A DNA stretch of 64,000 bases from Sandaracinaceae bacterium (lineage in GTDB: Bacteria > Myxococcota_A > Polyangia > Polyangiales > Houyiibacteriaceae). Both the position numbers and the translations under genes were made by a program. The stretch is from NCBI GenBank assembly GCA_016706685.1, contig JADJJE010000027.1:1-64000 (forward strand), given 5' to 3'. Under the pieces are notes generated by a model. The model saw only the letters and a program-made list of their open reading frames with translations. It did not search any database and had not been told where the DNA came from. Positions within the stretch are counted from its first letter, which is position 1, and each line of letters starts with the position of its first letter. Shown piece after piece: positions 10,637-20,087 of this stretch.

Positions 10637-11248
10637 ATGACGACTCGAGTGGACCTTCGCTGCCAGTGTGGCGCAGTGCGCGGCGTGGCCAACGACATCG
10701 CGCCACACACCGGGATGCACATCGTGTGCATGTGCGACGACTGTCAGGCGTTCGCGCACTTCCTCGAGCGGGATGACGTGCTCGATGCCAGTGGCGGGAC
10801 AGCCATCTTCCAGGTCAGGCCGCCCCAGCTGAGCATCACCACGGGTGGCGAACACCTGCGCTGCGTCCGGTTGTCCGAGAAGGGCATGTTGCGCTGGTAC
10901 GCGGGCTGCTGTCGCACACCCATCGCCAACACCATGGCGTCTGCGCGGGCGCCCTTCGCCGGCGTCATCACCGCCTTCATCGTGCCGGAGGCGGGCGCTT
11001 CGAAGGAGGCCGTGCTGGGGCCGGTCATCGCCCGCCTCATGGCCAAGTTCGCGCGGGGCGCGGCGCCCGCCGGCTCACACGCCACCATGCCGGCGTGGCT
11101 CATGCTGCGAACGCTCCGGTTCCTGTTGGGTGGCTTCCTGCGCGGGAAGGCCTCGCCGTCTCCGTTCTTCGACGCCCGCACGCGGCAGCCCGTGGTCACG
11201 CCGCAGGTGCTGAGTGAAGCCGAACGGAGCGCGCTGCGCCGGGTCTGA
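10637..11248 (+). CDS. GFA-like / DUF6151 zinc-binding protein
   Basis: A 203-residue protein beginning MTTRVDLRCQCGAVRG. Cysteines in CQCG, CMCDDC and the later AGCCRTP segment form the metal-binding scaffold of the glutathione-dependent formaldehyde-activating (GFA, Mss4-like) superfamily; the arrangement fits the DUF6151 branch. A hydrophobic stretch near residues 155-165 (MLRTLRFLLGGFL) may be a surface helix. The enzymatic role is not established for this branch. The start is chosen at 10637 because the family similarity begins there and a TACACC box lies at 10625-10630, 6 nt upstream. It is convergent with the next gene. Confidence 0.8.
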   Translation: MTTRVDLRCQCGAVRGVANDIAPHTGMHIVCMCDDCQAFAHFLERDDVLDASGGTAIFQVRPPQLSITTGGEHLRCVRLSEKGMLRWYAGCCRTPIANTMASARAPFAGVITAFIVPEAGASKEAVLGPVIARLMAKFARGAAPAGSHATMPAWLMLRTLRFLLGGFLRGKASPSPFFDARTRQPVVTPQVLSEAERSALRRV

Positions 11249-11315
11249 AGCATCCGTGAATCCCCACTCTGTCTCGGGGGACATGGGGCCTGCTTGCGGG
11301 CGAGACGCGCGCGGT

Positions 11316-11717
11316 TCAGGTGGCGCGGCGCACCACGTCGGTCCACTCGTCGCGCGAGGCGAGGTGCTCGATGCGCTTGATGGTCAGGTTGGTGGTGCGG
11401 ACCGCCATGGACACCAGCGGGTGCTGCGTGGCGATGACGATGCGCCCGATGTGCGAGAGCAGCGACACCGTCCAGCCCCCCACGCGCGGCGGCACGCTCA
11501 CGTCGAACGTGGGCGACTCGGTCCAGTCGTGCAGCCCCACGAACGCCTTGCTGCGCTTGATGGTGGGCTCCACGAAGGCCATGAACTCCGCCGCGAGCTC
11601 CGCCGAGAAGTGCCCCTCGATGCGGGACACCGCTAGCTCCGGCCGCACCCACATGGTGAGCCGACTGTCGCCGAACGTGCGTTCCAAGCTGGGTATGCTC
11701 GCGAGGAGGTCGGGCAT
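11316..11717 (-). CDS. Small STAS/SpoIIAA-like hypothetical protein
   Basis: The 133-residue protein has alternating strands and helices resembling the SpoIIAA-like STAS fold: a strand AVSRIEGHF, helix ELAAEFMAFVEPTI, AFVGLHDWTE, then VIATQHPLVSMAVRTTNL. It has no signal peptide. Conserved proteins of this kind are common in Myxococcota but unassigned. A TAAAGT box on the minus strand (11727-11732) lies 9 nt before the ATG, with no clear Shine-Dalgarno. I am confident that it is a gene and only moderately confident of the fold. Confidence 0.7.
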   Translation of the reverse strand: MPDLLASIPSLERTFGDSRLTMWVRPELAVSRIEGHFSAELAAEFMAFVEPTIKRSKAFVGLHDWTESPTFDVSVPPRVGGWTVSLLSHIGRIVIATQHPLVSMAVRTTNLTIKRIEHLASRDEWTDVVRRAT

Positions 11718-11769
11718 CGAAGCGCGACTTTACGCGACCTCGTTCGCGGTGGATAGCCGCTGCGGCGGG

Positions 11770-11814
11770 TGCACGCGGGCGGGGGCCGGGCAGGCCTCGC
11801 GGCGGGCACGGACC
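11770..11814 (+). repeat. Partial tandem copy of the left arm of the hairpin repeat
   Basis: About 45 bp (GTGCACGCGGGCG... to ...GGGCACGGAC) nearly duplicate bases 11845-11889, differing at a few positions. It contains the left outer arm and the start of the conserved core of the full element just downstream, but no right arm. It is best read as a truncated or degenerate copy. Confidence 0.7.
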
Positions 11815-11850
11815 TCGTTCACCGGGGCGACCCTGGGTCGCAGGGTGCAC

Positions 11851-11998
11851 GCGGGCGTGGGCTGGGCAGGCCTCGCGGCGGGCACGGACGCGCTGGCGCG
11901 TCCTGTCGGGACTCCCTGGAAAAGTGCACTTCGCTGCGCTCCGTTTCTTTTCCGGGTCCCCCCACGCCCTTGCTGAGGCCTGCCCAGCCCCCGCCCGC
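11851..11998 (+). repeat. Dispersed hairpin repeat, copy 1
   Basis: This 148-bp intergenic element pairs with the one at 46940-47087 (opposite strand). The outer arms 11851-11874 and 11975-11998 are complementary at 23 of 24 positions. The inner part of about 100 bp is nearly identical to copy 2 and holds a perfect small hairpin (GGACGCG, loop CTGG, CGCGTCC at 11885-11902) and a second inverted pair GGAAAAG / CTTTTCC around 11918-11953. The core also reads CACTTCGCTGCGCT. The arms differ in sequence from copy 2 but stay self-complementary, which is what selection for a structured RNA or DNA hairpin would leave. I know no named family that it matches. Confidence 0.85.
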
Positions 11999-12067
11999 TC
12001 CCCGGCTCGCAGGCTGTCCGCGGCTCAGCTCGGCGGGTGAGCCCAACAGAGTCCGGCTGAGCCCATC

Positions 12068-12236
12068 CGAGCCCGGACTCGGCCTCGGCCTCGGACTCCG
12101 ACTCGGCCTCGGCCTCGGACTCGGACTCCGACTCGGCCTCGGCCTCGGCCTCGGCCTCGGCCTCGGACTCGGACTCGGACTCGGACTCGGACTCCGACTC
12201 GGCCTCGGCCTCGGCCTCGGCCTCGGACTCGGCCCC
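12068..12236 (+). repeat. Hexanucleotide tract (CTCGGM/CTCCGA)n
   Basis: About 28 units of a 6-bp repeat, mostly CTCGGC, CTCGGA and CTCCGA, run without interruption. In frame it could encode Leu-Gly or Arg-Pro alternations, but it lies between genes, directly upstream of the HD-domain gene. The same CCGAGN core, on the opposite strand, recurs inside the TPR gene at 52262-52376. Such tracts can vary in length by slippage. No regulatory function can be claimed. Confidence 0.85.
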
Positions 12237-12277
12237 CCGGATTGCCCGCCTGCCTCGCTCCCGCTACCGTCGTCGCC

Positions 12278-13585
12278 ATGCTGCTTCGCGATCCGGTTCA
12301 CGGCCTCGTGGCTTTCGAGGGCCGCGCCGAGCGGGTGATCGAGGCGCTGCTGGCCACGCGCGAGGTGCAGCGCTTGCGGCGCGTCAAGCAGCTGGGTCTC
12401 ACCTCGCTCGTGTTCCCCGGCGCGGAGCACACCCGCTTTGCGCATGCCCTCGGCGCCGCGCACGTCATGCTGCGCCTCCAGTCACGCATCATCGCGGCAC
12501 AACACGATCTCCCCCACGACGCGCGGTTGGACGACGCTGCCGCGGACGAGGCGCTAGCGGCGGCGCTGCTGCACGACCTCGGGCATGGGCCGTTCTCGCA
12601 CTTGTACGAGGAGGTCTCGCCCAACCCGCGGCACCACGAGGCGTGGACGCAGGACATCTTGCTGGACAGCGGCACCGAGGTGCACCGCGCGCTCGAGGGG
12701 CTGTCCTCCGGCATGGCGGAGCGCGTGGCGGGCATGCTGCAGGGGCGCCACCGGCTCGGGTATCTGGCGCGGGCCATCAGCGGCACCATCGACGTGGACC
12801 GCGCGGACTACCTGCTGCGCGACAGCTACATGACGGGCGTGCGCTACGGGCTCTACGACCTCGACTGGGTGCTGCGCGCGCTGGCCTTCGGGCAGGTGGG
12901 CACGGAGTGGGTGCTGGCGGTCGAGGGGCGCAAGGGGCTGCCGCCCATCGAGGGGTTCTTCCTGGCCCGTCAGCACATGTACGCGCAGGTCTATCACCAC
13001 AAGGCCACGCGCGCGGCGGAGGGCCTCATCCGCGGGGTGTTCCTGCGGCTGGGCGAGCTGGTGCGCGAGGGCAGGGCGCCCGAGGGCACGCCGCGCGCGC
13101 TGCTGGACGCCGCCAAGGGGGAGAACGTGTCGCTGGGCGACTACCTGGCCCTCGACGACATCGAGATCCTGAGCGCGCTCTCGCGCTGGGAGCAGGCCAC
13201 GGATCCCATACTGGCCGACCTGGCTCGGCGCCTGCGAGCGCGCGATCTGCCCAAGACGCTGCCGCTCCCTCAGGAGTGCGCCGACCTCTTCCCGGAGCTG
13301 CTGGCGCGCGCGTCGGAGCTCGCGGCGAAGCGGGGCCTGCGCCCCGAGCTGCACGTCTTCCTCGATCACACCAGCGACGTGCCCTACGCGGAGCCCGACG
13401 ACGACTCCCCGGCCGGCCTCTGGCTGCTGCTGCGCCACCGCACGATCATGCGGCTGGGCGACGCCTCGTTCCTGCTCAAGGAGCTGCGCAACAAGCGGCT
13501 CACCAGCTCGCGCCTGATCTTCCCGAGCGAGCTGCGCACCGACATCGAGGCCACCCTCGGGCCGCTGCTGGACGAGTTCGCCTAG
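12278..13585 (+). CDS. HD-superfamily phosphohydrolase (dNTPase/SAMHD1-like)
   Basis: The 435-residue protein starts MLLRDPVHGLVAFEG, a hallmark opening of the COG1078 HD family. The metal ligands are visible: H in FAHALGAAH near 56, the HD pair in LLHDLGHGPFSH (99-100) and the distal Asp in DVDRADYLLRDS. Relatives hydrolyse dNTPs or other nucleotides. It is cytosolic. The longer open frame upstream runs into the hexamer tract and is not used; a TACCGT box at 12265-12270 stands 7 nt before this ATG. The natural substrate is unknown. Confidence 0.92.
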   Translation: MLLRDPVHGLVAFEGRAERVIEALLATREVQRLRRVKQLGLTSLVFPGAEHTRFAHALGAAHVMLRLQSRIIAAQHDLPHDARLDDAAADEALAAALLHDLGHGPFSHLYEEVSPNPRHHEAWTQDILLDSGTEVHRALEGLSSGMAERVAGMLQGRHRLGYLARAISGTIDVDRADYLLRDSYMTGVRYGLYDLDWVLRALAFGQVGTEWVLAVEGRKGLPPIEGFFLARQHMYAQVYHHKATRAAEGLIRGVFLRLGELVREGRAPEGTPRALLDAAKGENVSLGDYLALDDIEILSALSRWEQATDPILADLARRLRARDLPKTLPLPQECADLFPELLARASELAAKRGLRPELHVFLDHTSDVPYAEPDDDSPAGLWLLLRHRTIMRLGDASFLLKELRNKRLTSSRLIFPSELRTDIEATLGPLLDEFA

Positions 13586-13663
13586 CACAGCCCTGGCCTC
13601 GGCCTCCCGCTGGCCACATCAGAGGTTGTCATCCCGCAGTGCGCGGCAGATACTCCGGGCGGG

Positions 13664-15013
<1,350 letters not shown>

Positions 15014-15029
15014 TCCCGGGCCTGGCCGC

Positions 15030-15067
15030 GGTGGTGGAGAAATTTCACCCCGCCACCATGCATTTTT
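15030..15067 (+). terminator. Probable rho-independent terminator after the NtrC-type gene
   Basis: An 8-bp stem (GGTGGTGG at 15030-15037 pairing with CCGCCACC at 15050-15057, one G-T wobble) with a 12-nt loop is followed within 6 nt by TTTTT (15063-15067). It ends the sigma-54 regulator transcript, just upstream of the next promoter-like box. Confidence 0.6.
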
Positions 15068-15102
15068 GAGCGCCGGGCGCGCTTCGCGGTACCCTGGGCA
15101 CC

Positions 15103-16335
15103 ATGTCCGACAGGGTGCGTATCGGCGATTTGCTCGTGGCCGCGAAGCTGGTCACGGCCGAACAGGTGAGTGAGGCGTTGGTGTCCCAGCGCGACTCGGG
15201 GCGCCGGCTGGGCGAAGAACTCGTGGCCAAGGGCTTCGTGTCGGAGTTCCAGCTCACGCAGATCCTGTCCAACCAGCTGGCCATCCCGTGGGTCAGCCTG
15301 CAGCGCATCGAGTTCACCCGCGACCTGCTGAACATGGTGCCGGCCGAGGTGGCCAACCGCCTGTGCGTCATCCCCATCTACATGCGGCGGGTGCGCGCGG
15401 CCGAGACGCTGTACGTGGCCATGGACGACCCCACCAACGAGCCCGCGCTCATCGAGCTGGCGGCCACCACGGGGCTGCCGGTCAAGGCCATGGTCTCGTC
15501 GCCCTCCGAGATCCGGCACGCCATCCGTGTGTACTACCTGGGCGGCGCTCCGCAGGTGCACGCGCCCGAGCGGCGCGCGTCGCGGCACCCGGACGCCCTC
15601 GAGGCCACCCAGGCCGCCCAGCACACGGTGGTCATCCCCGCAGCGCCTCCCACGGGCCTGAGTGACCACAGCCTCCCCGCCAACGCGCAAGAGTGGGAGT
15701 CGGGCGTGGCAGAAGCGCCCAACCCCGAGGCCGCGCCCCGCGCCGCCCAGCCTCCGGCCGCCGCGGCCGCCCCTCCCGCAGCCGTGGCCGCTCCTCCTGC
15801 TGCGGCGCCGGCGCCCCTGCCCGACAGCCCGGGGCGGCGCAGCTACTCGGACATCGAAGACGAGCCCGTGGAGGCCAGCGAGCCCGCGGAGGCCAGCGAC
15901 ACCCCTGCCGCTCCCGCGGCGGCCACCTCGCAGCCCGGCAGCACCATGTCCAACGCGCGCAGCCGCATGAAGGCCCTCCGCTCGCTGGCCCTCACGCCCG
16001 CCCAGAGCGGAGACGACGACGCCTCGGCCGAGGGCACAACGCCGGCAGGCGTGAAAATGGTCACGCTCACGCTGCTGGACGGCAGCACCGTGCGCCTCCC
16101 CGCGCCCGGCTCGAAGCGCAAGGACGCGCACCCCTCGCAGGCCGAAGGGGGCCTCACCGCGAGCGACCTGGTGTCCGCGCTGCTCGCGCGCGCACAGGGG
16201 GCCGACGTGAGCGACGTGCTCCCGGACCAGCAGTGGGAGGTGCTCTTCGCCTCGCTGCTCACGCTGCTCATCCGCAAGGGCCTGCTGGCAGACTGGGAGT
16301 TCGTGGAGGAGTGGAAGAAGCGTCAGGGCTCCTGA
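15103..16335 (+). CDS. MshEN (GspE N-terminal) domain protein
   Basis: 410 residues. Residues 1-145 match the GspE/PilB/MshE N-terminal domain (RIGDLLVAAKLVTAEQVSEAL; LGEELVAKGFVSEFQLTQIL; LLNMVPAEVANRLCVIPIYM), a module that in some ATPases binds c-di-GMP. Residues 150-270 are a long Ala/Pro-rich linker. The C-terminal part (about 300-410) has TLLDGSTVRLPAPG and a helical end. The ATPase domain is missing, so it is a stand-alone regulator or adaptor, not a secretion ATPase. A TACCCT box (15090-15095) lies 7 nt before the ATG. Its end overlaps the convergent small membrane-protein gene by 13 bp. Confidence 0.85.
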   Translation: MSDRVRIGDLLVAAKLVTAEQVSEALVSQRDSGRRLGEELVAKGFVSEFQLTQILSNQLAIPWVSLQRIEFTRDLLNMVPAEVANRLCVIPIYMRRVRAAETLYVAMDDPTNEPALIELAATTGLPVKAMVSSPSEIRHAIRVYYLGGAPQVHAPERRASRHPDALEATQAAQHTVVIPAAPPTGLSDHSLPANAQEWESGVAEAPNPEAAPRAAQPPAAAAAPPAAVAAPPAAAPAPLPDSPGRRSYSDIEDEPVEASEPAEASDTPAAPAAATSQPGSTMSNARSRMKALRSLALTPAQSGDDDASAEGTTPAGVKMVTLTLLDGSTVRLPAPGSKRKDAHPSQAEGGLTASDLVSALLARAQGADVSDVLPDQQWEVLFASLLTLLIRKGLLADWEFVEEWKKRQGS

Positions 16336-16594
16336 GCGAGCCCTCCGTCTTCGGCTTCGGCCAGCTCCCGCTCCAAGCGCTCGCGAGCGGACTCTTCCAC
16401 TGTGCGCTCCACCTCTTCGCTGGCGCGCCGGCTGGCCTCGCTCACCTCGCGGCCCAGGTCCTGCGCCTCGTCGGTCTGGGCAATGCGCATGACGTGTTGG
16501 AAGAGGGTGCGCTCCCCCAGCTCCACGAAGAGCGCGAACCACAGCACCGCGGCGAACACCAGGAGCGACCAGAAGAGCTTCACACTGCGAACGA

Positions 16595-16598
<4 letters not shown>
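16323..16598 (-). CDS. Small single-pass membrane protein with coiled coil
   Basis: The 91-residue product starts MIVRSVKLFWSLLVFAAVLWFALFVELGERTLF, one membrane helix at about 5-25. A charged Glu/Arg-rich helix with heptad character follows (EVSEASRRASEEVERTVEESARERLERELAEAE). The ATG overlaps the stop of the sigma-54 regulator upstream (ATGA), so it is translationally coupled to it. Function is unknown; the layout suggests a membrane partner for a gene product of the same operon. Confidence 0.8.
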
Positions 16599-18042
<1,444 letters not shown>

Positions 18043-18046
<4 letters not shown>

Positions 18047-19221
18047 GGCGTGCACTCCGGGAGCAGGCCGGCCGCCAGCTCCACGTTCATGCGCAGGCGG
18101 GCGTCGGTGCCCGGCGTGGTGTGCACGCGGCACTCGTGGTCCACGATCACGGCTTCGGCGCGGTAGTCGATGGTGCGGAGCATCGCGAGGGCACGCTCGG
18201 CGCCCAGGGCGAAGACCGCGGTGCTGAGGGCGTCGGCGTAGAGGCCAGAGGGGGCCAGCAAGGTCACGCTCATGGTGCGGTCCGCCGGCAGGCCCGTGCG
18301 CACGTCGATGATGTGGTGATAGCGCCGCCCGTCGCGGAAGAAGGCATGCTCGTAGTCCCCCGAGGTGCTGATGCTCATGTCGGTGGCCTCGAGGGCCGCG
18401 AAGTAGCTGTTCTGACCCTGCTGCCGCGGGTGCTGGATGCCCACGCGCCAGTCACGCGAGCCGCGCTGGCCGTGCACCTGCACCTGCCCGCCGCCGAAGA
18501 TCATGTAGTCGTTGATGCCAGCAGCGCGCAGCACCTCGCCCGCGCGGTCGAGCGCGTAGCCCTTGGCGATGCCGCCCGTGCCGATGGCCATGCCGGCGCG
18601 GCGCAGGAACACGGTGCTGGCCGCCTCGTCCACCACGATGTCCTGATAGCGGATCAAGGGCAGCTGGCGCCGCAGGTCACGCGTGCTCGGGACGCGCTCC
18701 TCGTGCGGCGGAAAGCTGTACAGCCCGCGCAGGGCCGCCCACGACAGGTCGAACGCGCCGTCGCTCCAGCGCGAGACGTCGAGGCCCGCCTTGATCACCG
18801 CCAGCACGTCGGGCCCCACCACCACCGGCTCGCGCCCCGCGTTGCGGTTGATGTTGGAGATGGCGCTGTCCTCGCGCCACTCGCTGAGCACGTCCTCGAG
18901 CCGCGCGATCTCGGCGAAGGCGGCGCGGATGGCGGGCTCGGCCACCTCGGGCGTGGAGACCACGTTGATGCGGAAGATCGTCCCCATCAGCGGCCGGCTC
19001 AGGCTGATGTAGCGCAGCTCGTCGTGCTCGCCGGTGGCCGGGCTGGCGGTCTCGGGGGCCACCGGGGTCGCCGCGCCGGCGTCTTCCGCAGCGCGATCGC
19101 CACACGACGCCAGCGATGATCCGAGGCCCACGACGAGGAAAAGCCCCGCGCAATGACGCCGCGCACGAGAGAGCGGCGGACTCGCGACCAGGGGTCGCCA
19201 GGCGGGGAAGGCGTTGCGCAC
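18043..19221 (-). CDS. apbE: FAD:protein FMN transferase (ApbE), lipoprotein
   Basis: 392 residues. The signal peptide ends in lipobox LASC (Cys40), so the enzyme is membrane-anchored facing the periplasm. ApbE motifs are present: PLMGTIFRINV, the metal/FAD-binding GGIAKGYALDRAGEVLRAAG region, MIFGGGQVQVHG and SISTSGDYEHAFFRDGRRYHHIIDVRTGLP. ApbE moves FMN from FAD onto Thr of proteins such as NqrC or RnfG. No such target gene is in the window. The start is a GTG that abuts a TAGGCT box, so the true start may be slightly downstream. Confidence 0.93.
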
Positions 19222-19287
19222 AGCCTAGCCTTGCGTTCCACGGCCTCGGGCGCAAGTTCCGGGCGCCCGATGCTATCTTCCGCGACC

Positions 19288-20076
19288 ATGCGCCTGCCGC
19301 CCCCCCGCTCCCGCCGCCTCGTCACGTGCACGCTCGCGCTCCTGTCCGCGGTCACGTCGCTGCTGGCGGCCGCACCGTCGGCGCGGGGCATCGGTGAGGC
19401 CACCCGGGTGGACGTGCGCGGGGTGGTCCTGGGGGCTGCCCGCGAAGAAGACGAGCCGCGGCCCAGCGCGCGCCGCCGCATCGCCTGGGAGGCCCGCAAG
19501 CGCACCAGCATCGAGACCCGCCTGCGCCCCTCGCGGGCTCGCTTGGACGACCCGTCCATCTTCGAGACCCCGCTACTGTACCTGGCCGGCGATGCTGGCT
19601 TTGCCGACCCGAGCGAGGCCGAGGTGGTGGGCCTGCGCCGCTTCGTGGACTTCGGGGGGTTCGTGGTCATCGACGACGCAGAGCCCACGCGCGATGCGTT
19701 CGACACCAGCGTGCGGCGCTTGCTGCAGCGCGCGTTCCCCACGCGTCCGCTGCGGCCCATCCCGTCGGACCACACGCTCTTCCGCTCGTTCTACCTGTTG
19801 TACGGGCCGGCGGGGCGCCTGCGGGGGGAGCGCCCGCTCGAGGGCATCGAACGCCAGGGCCGGATGGGTGTGGTGTACAGCCGCGCCGACATGGGCGGCG
19901 CGTGGGCGCGGGACAACCTGGGCACCTGGCAGCACGCGGTGGAGGGTGGCGACACGCAGCGCGAGCTGGCCATCCGGCTCGGCGTGAACCTGATCATGTA
20001 CGCGCTCTGCCTGGACTACAAAGACGACCAAGTGCATGCGCCGTTCATCATGCGGCGGCGCGGAGGCACGCCCTGA
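19288..20076 (+). CDS. DUF4159 domain protein
   Basis: 262 residues from MRLPPPRSRRLVTC, with a signal peptide ending near residue 33 (AAAPSARG). The body matches DUF4159: RTSIETRLRP, FETPLLYLAGDAGF, EVVGLRRFVDFGGFVVIDDAE and RLGVNLIMYALCLDYKDDQVHAPF, a Rossmann/GATase-like fold. In many bacteria it sits beside MoxR, DUF58 and large VWA/GATase-like membrane proteins. Here only the large membrane partner follows, 11 bp later. A TATCTT box (19274-19279) is 8 nt before the ATG. Biochemical function is unknown. Confidence 0.88.
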   Translation: MRLPPPRSRRLVTCTLALLSAVTSLLAAAPSARGIGEATRVDVRGVVLGAAREEDEPRPSARRRIAWEARKRTSIETRLRPSRARLDDPSIFETPLLYLAGDAGFADPSEAEVVGLRRFVDFGGFVVIDDAEPTRDAFDTSVRRLLQRAFPTRPLRPIPSDHTLFRSFYLLYGPAGRLRGERPLEGIERQGRMGVVYSRADMGGAWARDNLGTWQHAVEGGDTQRELAIRLGVNLIMYALCLDYKDDQVHAPFIMRRRGGTP

Positions 20077-20087
20077 ACGTCACTGCC

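Noticed and set aside
11249..11315. Weak inverted repeat GTCTCG/CGAGAC between convergent genes
   Set aside because: Six-base stem with a long loop and no T-tract; it is not better than chance for this GC content.
12068..12236. Possible CRISPR array
   Set aside because: The repeat unit is only 6 bp with no spacers and no cas genes are nearby.
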